Below, in pieces: positions 10,635 through 22,221 of a DNA stretch of 64,000 nt. A program made the position numbers and the translations under genes. Origin of the DNA: Calendula officinalis (Eukaryota > Streptophyta > Magnoliopsida > Asterales > Asteraceae). How positions within the stretch are numbered: position 1 is the first letter of the stretch; each line of letters opens with the position of its first letter. A model generated the notes under the pieces. It was not told the DNA's origin. It saw only the letters and a list, made by a program, of their open reading frames with translations, and did no database searches. The stretch lies in NCBI GenBank assembly GCA_963853835.1, contig OY970834.1, positions 38,037,257-38,101,256 on the forward strand, written 5' to 3'.

Positions 10635-12757
10635 TGTAAGAGGTATAGGATCAACCACACCTTAATTGTGTGGGATTATCTTGTATTTATATTGAATGAT
10701 TTACAATGAATATCTCCTCTAATTATGGAGAGAAGATAAATACAAATTATACAAGATATGATATAAACTATAAGGGTGTGTTTCGATAGGGAAATAGAGG
10801 ATGAGAATTGGAATTAGTATCAAATTCTCTTGTTTAGTTACATTAAGAAAAGGAGGGGAGGAGAAATATCAATTCCAACTCTCTAGTTTCAATTCCCTTT
10901 CAATTGGAGAGAAAAGGAGAGATTTGAAAGTCGAGAAACAAAAAAAAAAAAAAAAACACGGAGATTTAAACGTGATAACTCATTCGTTTCATGTCCCGTG
11001 AAACCTCCTCCCTCATCGGCCGAAATTTCACAGAAACCTCCACAGCTCCTGCGTTTTCTTCAAATCTGCTACATTTTCTGCACATCTGTTGCGTTTTCTT
11101 GAAGGTAATCATCTCTATCTCTGTCTCGATCTCTCCTCCCTTTTCTAGAACGATAAAAATTGAATTTTGGGTGTTCAATGTCGACTATCGACGAGAATTG
11201 AGCAGGTGAAACAGATCTAGCCACTGATTATGCTGCTGAATTTTGGGGGTTGAATGTCGTACTCTGTCGGCTGCCATTGTTGGCTGATTTAGGGGCTGAT
11301 TATGTCCAACTGATTTAGTGACTAGGCTGACTTGAATGGTATATAATAGTCGGCTGATTTAGGGTCTGATTATAATGACTGATTATGTTGTTGAATTCAA
11401 ACTGTAACATTATTGTATTTAGCTGGTTATTCAATCATAGTATGCCATGGGACGTTTGGGTGCGTTTAATTCATCTAATTTGCAGGTAACATTACTGGTT
11501 TTATATATCATCTTACCTTGTTTCATCAACCTTTTAATTGTTTGTGTACCAACTTTACACCATAATGAGTTTTTGCAGCTAAAAATGCATAAAATCACTG
11601 TTTTTAATTCATCTAATCTGCATAACATTACTGTTTTAATCCATGATGTTGGTGATGTTAAATTTTAAGACAACTGGGGACGAGTTTGGTATAAAATTTA
11701 CAATAATTTTATTTTATTTCTGATATTTCTTTTTCTTTTTCTTTTTTTATAAATAAAGATTCATAAATGTTGAAAATTGACTAGAACTTTGTTTGTAAAC
11801 ATTGATGGGTTTGATATTCCTAAAGAATACTAAGTATGCTCGCATTGTGATCTGTGAATTTATCTTCACAATTTTTTTTATTACTAAACTTTATTATAGT
11901 TTCATATTTTATAGTGCCTAATATCTTCACAATCGTAATTAATTTGTTTAATCAGGTAAGTTGTGATCCTTGATTATGAGTGCATCTACACTTGGGGTTT
12001 GCATATGGTTAGGCATTGTGTCTTTTGCTTTTGCTCTCTGCCTCTTGGTCCGGTTTTGATGACTTTGATTTTGTTGAAGAGGCGGTTAAAGATGATGGTC
12101 GATGTGAAGTACCAACAAATAGTGTAACAAGCAAACGTAAAAGACGTAAAAGCATGGATGGAGATGAAATATACCGGGAGTCGTGCAAAGATATGAAGTA
12201 ACATTGGTAGATTTGGAGAGATTGTGGGCGACATCTGAGTAAAGAAGGTTTTGAGGATCGTGGGATGATTGTTTATGGTTCAAATATTGTTCTTGGTTAC
12301 GCTATAGTTTAAGTACTTAGAACTACCTCTTTTTACATTATGATTGAATTCATGTTTTTGAAAGTGACCATGGTTTATGTTTTTGGATGTTATTATTGAT
12401 TTTAGAGTTGATTTTATTAATGCACTTTTATTATTAATTTATCCATATTTTATTATGTTTTGTGTTTTTATAATGATTGTTAAAAAAAATTGTTAACGAT
12501 AAAAGTTGGTACAATTCACTATTGATTATTTTTGCACCAAACAAGAGAAATGATTCTTTATTACAATTCTCGGTTGAAGTTTCTGTGCTACCAAATAGAA
12601 GACTCAATTCCCATTCTCCAGACTAATTCCCTTTCTCTGCAATTCCATTCTCTGCAATCAATTCTCTGCAATTCCATTCTCTGTACCAAACGCACCCTAA
12701 TACAAAATTTAAATGTAGAGTAGATCACGATGATATCTCAGTCGAGATTATCTAATA
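10635..12757 (-). repeat. 3' LTR of the copia element, interrupted
   Basis: The LTR is present as 10635-10773 (139 bp) and 12701-12757 (57 bp), together exactly the 196 bp of the other LTR. It is split by the PIF/Harbinger-like element at 10774-12697 plus its 3-bp duplication. Confidence 0.93.
10774..12697. mobile_element. PIF/Harbinger-like DNA transposon in an LTR
   Basis: The ends GGGTGTGTTTCG and (inverse of right end) GGGTGCGTTTGG are flanked by TAA on both sides (10771-10773, 12698-12700). The sister LTR at 31039-31234 has the same site with a single TAA, giving the exact empty site. Near the right end, ATTCCATTCTCTGCA-type units repeat three to four times. The interior has a short open stretch at 12016-12201 (…DDFDFVEEAVKDDG…KRKRRKSMDGDE) but I see no transposase. 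The 3-bp TAA duplication and terminus fit PIF/Harbinger; the superfamily call is an inference. Confidence 0.8.
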
Positions 12758-15700
12758 TCCCCCCTCAAGCGAACCGGTGGTGGACGAACGCGAAGCATAG
12801 CACGAAAGTGTTCAAATTGAGTGCGCGGAAGACTTTTTGTAAATATGTCGGCCACTTGGAGCTTGGTTGGTATGAATTTTGTATAAAGTTTTCCCGACGC
12901 TACCAATACTCTAACAAAATGATAGTCAAGATCGATATGTTTGGCACGCTTATGAGCTATCGGGTTTTGAGTCATGAACAGTGCACTTTTGTTGTCACAT
13001 AATAAAGTGGGACGATCCGGAGGTAGGGCATGTAGCTCACGTAAGAGATGTGTGACCCAGACAATTTCAGCTGCAGTATTTGCCATTGCGCGGTATTCTG
13101 ATTCACAGCTGGATCGTGATACTGTAGGTTGCTTTTTAGCACTCCAGGAGACCAAGTTTCCACCAAGAAAAATAGAGTAACCGTAAGTAGATCTACGAGT
13201 TTCAATACATCATGCCCAATCAGCATCAGAGTAACCTAAAATCGATTGACTTTTAGGTTTGCAGAAGGTAAGTCCCAAGGTAATGGTGCCTTTGACATAG
13301 CGAAGAATACGTTTGACTGATTGAAAATGATCATTTGTAGGGGCATGAAGATGTTGGCTTGCTTGATTTACGGCATAAGAAAGATCGGGTCTTGTAATGG
13401 TAAGATACTGGAGCGCACCTACTAGAGGTCGATATAAAGTAACATCTTCAAACGGTGTACCGTTGCTTAAAAATGTCTCGTGAGTAGCTAGTGGTGTGGA
13501 TACTGGTTTGGAGTCCAGGAGATTTGCACGAGTGAGGACATCAGTTGCATATTTCGATTGAGCAAGGAATAATCCATCATCAGTATAGCCTACCTCTAAG
13601 CCAAGAAAATAGCTCAGATCACCGAGGTCTTTGATTGCAAATTCACTATTTAATCGTTGAGTAAACGATGTGATTACATGTTCTTGATTTCCAGTCAAAA
13701 TTAGATCGTCCACATAAACGAGCAAGTACATAATGCAAGAGTCACGTGCAAAAACGAAAAGTGAAGTATCGGCACGACTGCATATAAAACCACTTTCTAG
13801 TAAGAATGTGCTGAGACGATGGAACCATGCTCGCGGAGCTTGTTTTAAACCGTAAAGTGCCTTGCTTAATTTGCAAACATGATCGGGAAACCGGGAGTCA
13901 ACAAATCCCGGTGGTTGTTCCATGAAGACTGTTTCGTTCAAGTGGCCATGAAGAAAGGCATTCTTGACGTCTAATTGATGTAGACGCCAGTTGTTTGTAA
14001 CGGCAAGAGATAATACAATACGAACAGTCGAAGCTTTAATAACCGGACTAAAGGTGTGAGAATAGTCAAGACCGGGTATCTGAGTAAAGCCCTGAGCGAC
14101 AAGCCGTGCTTTAAAACGTTCAACAGAGCCATCAGAATTGTATTTGGTACGATACACCCATTTAGATCCAACAATGTTCGAGTTTGGCGGTCTTGGTACT
14201 AATGTCCAGGTGTTATTTTGTTTAAGTGCTTCTATTTCATCATGCATGGCCGACATCCATTGAGGATGCTTGGCTGCTGATTTGTAGCCTTTTGGCTGAG
14301 TAATCGAGAAAAGAGCTTTATGCAATTTTGTTACCGTGAGTGTGCTGAGATCAACACGATGTAGCGGTTTAAAAATCCCATCTTTGGATCGTGTCACCAT
14401 AGGATGCGATGGTGCGGCAGCAGCATGTTGAGGTTGAGGTTGAGGTGGTGCGGGTGGCACAGGGGCTGCTGCCTCGGGATGTGCAATTTGCGGATCGGGT
14501 TGGACCGGTGGTGGTGCGGCAGGTTGCTCTGGAGATGCTGCGGGTGGTGTAGCAGGACCTGGATCATCATCAAATGCATTAGTAACCGGCTGTGGCATAA
14601 CAGGATCACTAGATGGTTGACAAATGTCACACGGTTGATTATTGTGATCATGGGATTTCACTTTTAAAGAGGGAAAATGATCCGAGCCAACTGTTGAGGG
14701 TGGATCATCGGATGAATTTGGAGAACACGAGCCATCATCCAAAAATGTACATATATCCAGTTTAGAAAAATCCGAGTGATTTGTAGAATCTTTGAAAGGG
14801 AAAGCAACCTCATTAAATCGCGCATGACGAGTGATATACATACGAGATGAAGATGGATCATAACACTTGTAGCCTTTATATTGGGAATTATAACCGAGAA
14901 AAATGCACGGAATGCTTCTCGGGGCAAGTTTGTGAGCCGCATAATCACGTAAATAGGGGTAAACTTGACACCCAAATACTCGAAAATTATCATAAGTAGG
15001 CATGCGAGTATAGAGTAGCTGAAACGGAGAGCAGTCCCCAAGCACTTTGGTAGGTAATCGGTTAATAATATATGTTGCGGAGATAAAAGCATCCACCCAA
15101 AAAGAGGCCGGAACATGCACGTGAAAAAGCATGGCAAGTCCGGTTTCAACAATATGCCTGTGTTTCCGTTCGGCACGCCCATTTTGTTGAGGCGTGTAGG
15201 GACAAGATATCTGTTGAAAAGTGCCATTTTCTTCAAAAATATTACGAACCGTGCTGTTTAGAAATTCTGTACCGCCATCGCTTTGAAAAACTTTAATTTT
15301 TCTCGAAAATTGTGTCTGCGCAAGTTTAATACAAGATGCTAGGGCATTATAAAACCCAGTTTTTTGTTTTTAATGGATAGAACCATGTAAATCGCGAGTA
15401 ATCATCTACAAAAATTACATAATATAGATAACCATTTGATGATATTGGTGAAGGACCCCAGAGATCACAATGGATGAGGTCTAAGGGATGTAAAGAACGT
15501 TTCAGATTTAAATCAAAAGGCAAGCGTTGACGTTTAGAGAGTTGACATGGTTCACAAATAGTTGGTTTAGGCAAAATAGAAGTAACATTTAAAATTCCCA
15601 ATTTATTTAAAACAGAAATAACATCAAAAGTAATATTTCCTAAACGATTATGCCATAACTCAAATGAAGCCTTCTTAGAGGTGTTAGAGACTGCAACCAA

Positions 15701-16641
15701 AGCAATGTGATTGTCTCTAAGCACATATAAGCCATCCTCACATCTTCCTTGTGCTATCACCTGTTTGCTTGCCCTGTCCTGAATATTAAAAAACGGTTGT
15801 GAAAAAAGGACATCAACTGGATGATCAGTGGTAAGTTTACTAATTGACAATAAGTTCTTGGACAAGTTAGGAATAACAAGGATATCATTCAACGATAATT
15901 TATTCGATATCATAGACTTTCCAATGTGAGAGATAGGAAGTTGTGAACCGTTACCAAAAACAACTTGTACATTACCATTATAAGGTGTAGAATCTGAAAC
16001 GTTACTTGCTGATGAAGTCATGTGAGCGGTGGCGCCGGTATCAACATACCAGTCCGGGTTATTCTGACCGACGTGGCACTGAGAGTGAAAAGCTTGGGCC
16101 AAATTTGCATCGATATGTTGCGGAGTACCAATATCACACTGTTGAGATGCATAATTGCGGAGGTTGGGGCAGGCAGACGCATAGTGTCCGTTTGTCCGGC
16201 ATAACTGGCAATGTGGAGGACGCCGACCACCCCGACCTCGAACACCATTATAACCCCCACGGGAATTGCCACCACCTCGAGAATAGTTACTGTGTGAGCG
16301 TCCACGATTATTGTTGGAAGTGGATTGTTGAGCATTAAAAGCGACAGGTGGTGTGGAAGTACCATGCAACGATTGAAGAAAAAGCTCGTGACTTTCCGCT
16401 TGGGATAGAAGATCCCTAAAAGATGGTGATGGTTTAGATGTTCGAATTGCAACTGAAAAAGTCTCGAACGGGGCTCCTAAACCACGTAAGAACCAATGAA
16501 TTTTATCGATCTCGTCAACCGGTTGGCCGATGGCAGCCAACTTATCGCAGTACTTTAAAATTGCGACCAAAATCGGAGACCGATAACGTCCCTTTGGAGA
16601 TTTGCCGAAGGGAATCTCGAAGGGAGTGAATACGCTCAACC
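12748..16641 (-). pseudogene. Copia gag-pol polyprotein, 3' part, defective
   Basis: The minus strand encodes, in order, the gag C-terminus, a CCHC knuckle (CQLCRTNGHYASAC), an aspartic protease motif (DTGATAHMT), the pre-integrase zinc region (CEPCQLSK), integrase (HCDLWGP, FQSDGGTEF, YTPQQNGRAER), reverse transcriptase (DVKNAFLHG and the catalytic YVDD) and RNase H ending at 12748, which overlaps the LTR by 10 bp. Lesions: a frame change in gag near 16549-16553; an extra base in a run of six T (15360-15365) that shifts integrase; and a TGA at 13210-13212 in place of a Gly codon in RNase H, after which the frame continues to 12748. The gag N-terminal part lies at 30584-30939, beyond the nested LARD. 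The copy cannot make a complete polyprotein. Confidence 0.92.
12758..12769 (-). other. Polypurine tract of the copia element
   Basis: The minus strand reads CTTGAGGGGGGA immediately before the 3' LTR, the expected position of the plus-strand primer. Confidence 0.7.
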
Positions 16642-17122
16642 TGTAACAACCCAAAAATCAGGGGAAATTTAAAAATTTTAAATAATAAAATAAAAACAAT
16701 TTCCCCAAGAGTACAAGTAACTCAAAGGTCCCAATTCATTAATCAAAATATAAAACCGTCTCGTGGTTTAAATGCGGAATATTTAAAGGTTTTGAAAACA
16801 AAACATGTTTGACTCGAAATAAATGTTTTAATCCAAATCCATAAATATAAAAATAAAAACACAGCCCATCAACCGTTGACCTTCTCTTTGCCCTTACTAG
16901 TACCTGAAAAATGGTGGGGAGTGTTTGGGGTCAGCCACCGCTGAGTGAATAATATCAAAATAAACGAATAAATACAAACAACTCAAGCCACATAAGTGAA
17001 CCCTAGAGACTCTACTCAATTCTCAATTACTCAAGTTTATTTTCTCAATTTTAAATTTATATAGCGCGCTTGTGTGACTTGGGACGAGTGATCAACCTCG
17101 ACCCGCCTCACACAACTCAAGG

Positions 17123-17184
17123 CTCAACACCTGTACTCTTCGGTGTTGAGTCAAAACGTCTGGCACCAGTACTCTTCGGTGCCA
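17123..17184. other. Twin stem-loops in the LARD LTR
   Basis: The first hairpin pairs CTCAACACC (17123-17131) with GGTGTTGAG (17142-17150). The second pairs TGGCACC (17161-17167) with GGTGCCA (17178-17184). Their stems differ but their 10-base loops are nearly identical (tGTACTCTTC and aGTACTCTTC). The pair recurs in the right LTR at about 28149-28211 with one stem mismatch. Confidence 0.7.
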
Positions 17185-17712
17185 AGACAACTCAAGTATA
17201 TTATGTTTAATGTTTTAACTCAAGAACTCAAAACTCAGATAACTCAGGCTCCAGATAACTCAAATCACAGATAACTCAAATCACAGATAACTCAAATAAA
17301 TCACCCAATCAATACTCAAGCGCAATCAACAAGACAATTCACAACACATAGCACAAAATCATGAATCGAAAGTAAGTACAAGTTTATAGTGAGATTACCC
17401 ACCTCGAATAAGCGTAAGCTCCTAAATATCCTCGGTACTGAAGAGCGTCTCTAACAGGTCCTAGAAGGTCCTACAATGTACAAGGAAGCTCGGGTTAGGA
17501 TTAGACTCAAAGGTTGTTTCAGTAGAAACTAAACAGCACTCAGCACTTTCGCGGGAACGGCTATAACTCTCAAACCGCTCACTAGATATTATTCAAATTT
17601 TTACAGTAGTTAAATGACTCAGAGGAATACAATTTTACAGAAGACTTCGGAAGCTAGATCCAAACAGAAAAGGCTCAAAACAGGCTCACGAGACAGAATA
17701 GCTGAACCGAAA

Positions 17713-17817
17713 ACTATCCAGCGAAGGTTTACTAAAACAGCAATAACTTTTAAACCGTGAATCAGATTAACGAGCCGTCAGCGGCATTGGAAGGAGGACT
17801 CAGAAAACTAGAGATCA
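17713..17817. repeat. 105-bp direct repeat, left copy
   Basis: This is LARD LTR sequence ending AAACTAGAGATCA, directly before the inserted gypsy LTR. It is identical over 105 bp to 22117-22221. The intact LTR has it once (about 28740-28844). Confidence 0.92.
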
Positions 17818-20543
17818 TGTAACATCCTAAAACTGGCCTAGTTGTTTTAGGTATATTTTGATATTTGAAAATATCTATTTGACCATGTGTGGAATAAATT
17901 GATTAAGTGCTAAATGAATTGTTTGACATTTTGTCCTTTTGTGATATTTTAATCAAGGGATTAAAATATCTGTTTTCTGAAATGTTTAAATGAAAATGTG
18001 ATTTTTATATCTTTGGATTCTCCTTTTAATATCGTCTCCAGAAATGCTTTCGTTTTTAAAATTGGAACCCGTTTGGTATTTTAAATAAATTAACTACGAA
18101 AGAGACTTTGTTTATCGTATTTGTTTAAAAGTGGAAAGATCACAAGTGGGCCCCTTTTTTTTGGAAATTTCGGCAGACAAGAGGGAAGGGGGAAACCCTC
18201 CCTCCTCACTTTCTCCATCTCACTCTCTCTCCACGTCTCTCTCCTCTCTCTCTCTCTAACATCTCTCTAAAAAACCCTTTTGTGTTCTTGAGTTATCTTG
18301 AAGATCCATAGCTCGTTTCTTGGCCAATCTTTAATCCGAACACGTTTTTGAGTAGCTCTTGAGGTAAGCTTCAACCTATATGTGTTTATTTTCGATTTCA
18401 TGACAGTTGATAAATTAGGGTTTATGTGTTCTTGAGATTTGGTTGGTGATTATGGTGTTAAATGTTATATTAAGTGTTTATACAAAGTTTGGCATGTTTT
18501 GTTGTATGGGTACAAGTATTTTAGCACAAGGTACAACCTTTTTAGCACAATGTACACATGTGTGGGTGTGTGTGTGTTCGTGGGTGTGTGTGTGTGTTCG
18601 TGTGTGTGTGTGTGTGTGTATCAATTGTGTGGTTTTGGATTATGCTTCTAACTTGACTTAATATGGGTTTTAATGTTAATGTGGGTTAAATTAATATGTA
18701 GGAAGTGTTAATTGTCAAGATGGTTAATTATGACTTGATTTGGGTGAAATTGTTAGTTAAAACAATTGTTTAAGATTATGTAGAAACTATGAACCAGTTA
18801 TTGTGTTAAATGACTAGTAGGTGGAAAACATGACATTAATGTGTGGTTGCGGGTTTTGTTGCTTAAATATGTTAACATGATAGATTGAATATGTTAGTTT
18901 TGAATTATGTTGAGATTTGGTGAAATTGATGAAATGCTAACTAGTGTTTGGATGTTTTTGGTTAAAATGATTAACTAGTAAATTGGAAGTAATATACATG
19001 GATTGTTGGTAACTTTGAGCTTGATGAATTGTTACATGTTTATGATTTGTTAGTTATAGAGAATTTATGCTAATTGATGGAAATTGGAAGTGTTATAGTC
19101 ATATTCGGGCTTTTGACCCGTTTGGGCCGTTTAGTGGAAAAATGACTTAAAGTAACTTGGATTGTGAAAGTATAAGTATTCTGTTAGGGTTGTGTGATTA
19201 GAAATGTTATAGGTAACATTTGGTGAATTGTAAGTTGATGATGTGATTATAGTTGTAGGATGTGTTGTTGTTTAATAACCCGGTTTGACCCGTTTGAATG
19301 TAAGACTTGCAAATGACTAGTTGACTTGTTAGATACGTGTAGATGGTCATGTCATGTTCTTATGATGGTTTAAGTGTTTGGCTATTTAGTTAGTGCAAGT
19401 GTTAGTGTTAAATGTATGTCTAACATTGTTTATAATTTGGTGGAATTATATACTAATTCGGTATTCCTTTGGTGTACAGGAATCGGGATCGTGACTCAGA
19501 AACATTAGACCTCTGAGTTCGACAAGTGGAAGGTTTCGGTGAGTGGATTTAACCTCCAACTTGTGTTTGGTTACAACTGGTTCGGTATATTGCATACTTG
19601 TGAAAATGCAGGATTTTGGCTGATCTGGGAAGATAGCGGCGCTATCTTTAGATAGCGACGCTATCTTGATAAGGTCTGGGGAAAGTGTCAAAAACAGAAC
19701 ACCGAAATAGCGAGGGACAGGAAATAGCGACGCGATTTTGTTGGAGATAGCGTCGCTATCTTCTAGATAGCGACGCGATTTCTGGGTTGAACAGTTTTGT
19801 CGTTTTGCTTAACTTGCTTGCTAGTTTAGTACCTATTTGCTAGAGTTGAGTCAAATAGGTTATGTGCACAATGTGAAGAGACTTGGCTTGATTGCAAGCA
19901 ACAACTCGGTGTGTTGGTTAGCCGAGGCTCGGTGTGTGGTAATCCGAGGTTTGAGAAGTCACTGCGCTGGGCATCGGGTGTCGACTAAAGGGTATCCGAC
20001 CTTACCTGTATTTGTTGTATGGTCAAGGGGAGGGAGTTGCCCGGGTGTTGGGCACGAAACGCTATCGGTTACCGTGGTTTGGCCGACCATGGTTTAAGGC
20101 TCCGGCAGGACCCCGATCTTCTCGAACAAACAGTGTTGTCCCCAACCGGAGATGTTTTAGAACTTCCGTGTTTTAGTGGACGGTGATACGTAGTTCTGTG
20201 GCCTTTAGACCGTAGGGATGTCTATGCTAGCTTGTTGGGCTTTGCAGAATTTGTAGATTATGTTCATTCACTTAGCTTTGTGCTAATCCCTCCCTCGTTG
20301 AATCTTTTCAGGTGATAGGTGCTTTGGACGGGATGATTGACCAAGCTCAGTTTGTTATGTTTTTTAAAAATGAACCATGACGTTTAAGTGACACCGTTTT
20401 GTATTGTTTAAGTAATGTTCATTTTGGAAGCTTGTTGTGGGACCTTGTTTGTAAACTAAACTAAACTAAACTAACCTAGAGGATAACCTAATCGCCTTCG
20501 GGCATTTAAAAAAAAAACGCTTCCTAAATTTTGCGGTGTTACA
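17818..20543 (+). repeat. 5' LTR of the truncated gypsy element
   Basis: This 2726-bp LTR is closely similar throughout to the solo LTR at 40330-43098. It includes a (TG)n tract at about 18555-18620 and palindromes of GATAGCGACGCTATC type at 19632-19780. Confidence 0.9.
19632..19780. repeat. GATAGCGNCGCTATC palindrome cluster
   Basis: Palindromes GATAGCGGCGCTATC, GATAGCGACGCTATC and GATAGCGTCGCTATC, plus AGCGACGCGATT variants, lie within 150 bp of the LTR. The matching block in the solo LTR is 42139-42290. Confidence 0.8.
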
Positions 20544-20546
20544 ACT

Positions 20547-20558
20547 TGGTATCAGAGC
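20547..20558 (+). other. Primer-binding site of the truncated gypsy element
   Basis: TGGTATCAGAGC lies three bases after the LTR end on the plus strand, which fixes the orientation. Confidence 0.9.
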
Positions 20559-22116
20559 TTCGGTTTGGCGATGGATACACGGGGTTGGTGTTCCATTCCC
20601 AAATCGTGGCTCGAGTTTGGTCAAGCATTCCGGACGAGTGGGATTAGAGCAACGGTGAATGAAGTTAGTTTATAGTTAGTATGTGATTACTAACGATTTG
20701 AACTAAGCTTTCGTGAGTTGTTGTGATTGTTATAGATATGATAGGTAAAGAGAACCCGACCCCCTTGGCCCTAGGAAATGTTGGCACATCAAGTAACGAT
20801 GCGGGAACTACCCGAGGAGCATATATACGCACGAGGGAAAAAGAAGTACATTAGAGGAGGTCAATTTGGGCAAGATGGAAGTTGACCTTGGGAAGGGAAA
20901 ATGGAATGTGGGTCAAGGACGGGGGCGGTCGGGGAATCTTCACCAACCGTGGACCGACAATGATAGATCGGGTATGCTTAATAAACTCAATACTTGTGTT
21001 TATGTAGAATTGTTAATTGAGAAGATTGCTTAGCTAAGATTTGTGAAATGTTGTGATGAACTGAATTGCTTACCCGTGGTGTTTCATGTCACTTGAATTA
21101 GAATAATTGTTTGCTTGTTGATTTGGGATACATCTTCTGTGTCAGGAGTTTTATAGATATAAGTGATGTATGCTTACATGTTCCTTTTATTGAAACTTGG
21201 ACTAAGTTTAGTGTGCTATGATGTATGGATTGGTCTAGTTAGATCAAAGTTATGAATAAATGTTATAGAAGAATAAATCTTTTTGGTTTGTCGGGACACA
21301 TATAGTGTCTCGGTGGTTAAAGTTGCTTGTTTTCATATTGTGCAAATTGGTGACAAGTTGATTATAATTGTTTTGGTTGTTCCTTCACTTTAGGAGAAGC
21401 GAAGAGAATCGGTTGTATGTCGGTTTCGGTCACAACATATGTGACCATGGATCAAATTGAGTATAATAGAAATTATTGTAAACTGTGGGAAGGTGATGCT
21501 TGTAATTAAAATGGATGGAATTGTATGCGTGAATTGAATAGTCCAAGTAGGACTAGTGTTTGTTATGTGAAAAGTGGAATTTTATTGTGATATGTCGGGT
21601 CACATGTAGTGACTTGTATAGTGAGAATCAGAAATGTTTGTGAAATGTGAACAAATTGATGGTTGCTTTTGTATAGACAGTAATTGTGGCAGATAGTCAG
21701 TGATAAATGTTGGAATGACCTGATATGTTATGATGCAAACCTGATTGGTTTTCTATGTTGAATTTGGATTCTGAAAAGTGACTAATGAACTGTATGTGTG
21801 GATTATTCTGAATTGACTTGTGATAAAAAATAGTTGAAGATACAAGAGACTGTCAAATGATTTGCATTGATTATGAAGTTAGTTGAGAAGAGTTTGAAAA
21901 TGTGATTTATACTTAAATCTAGTGTTTAGAGTTAGATGATTATATTGAAATGATATATGTTAATAAAATTGATCATAGTTTGAATTGGTAATTTTGAAAT
22001 TACTCAAGGTGATGATGATGTCTTATTGATTGCAATAAAGGTGGTTTATGCTTAATTGTGAATTAAATTGACGAAAAGTATCATGTTATTTGGATGTTAA
22101 TAAGTAAGAGTTACGG

Positions 22117-22221
22117 ACTATCCAGCGAAGGTTTACTAAAACAGCAATAACTTTTAAACCGTGAATCAGATTAACGAGCCGTCAGCGGCATTGGAAGGAG
22201 GACTCAGAAAACTAGAGATCA
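22117..22221. repeat. 105-bp direct repeat, right copy
   Basis: Identical to 17713-17817. It follows the broken end of the gypsy interior, after which the LARD LTR continues without loss at 22222. Confidence 0.92.

Larger units (their letters stand above)
17818..22116 (+). mobile_element. Truncated gypsy element (5' LTR plus leader)
   Basis: A complete 5' LTR (TGTAACATCC...GGTGTTACA, 17818-20543) is followed by a TGGTATCAGAGC primer-binding site and about 1.56 kb of interior that stops at 22116 with no 3' LTR. Interior sequence near 20738-20850 has a gag-leader look (MIGKENPTPLALGNVG) but is interrupted by stops. Instead of a 5-bp duplication, the insertion is flanked by 105-bp direct repeats. 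Its LTR is the same family as the solo LTR at 40330-43098. Confidence 0.85.

Noticed and set aside
14394..14667. Overlapping frames within the copia pol region (also 13971-14174, 14664-15236, 16006-16452)
   Set aside because: Shadows of the gag-pol frames in other phases. Part of 14664-15236 overlaps integrase, but the true integrase frame is the one carrying FQSDGGTEF.
18439..18661. Frames with VCVCVCV runs (also 40958-41158)
   Set aside because: Products of the (TG)n microsatellite in the two related LTRs.
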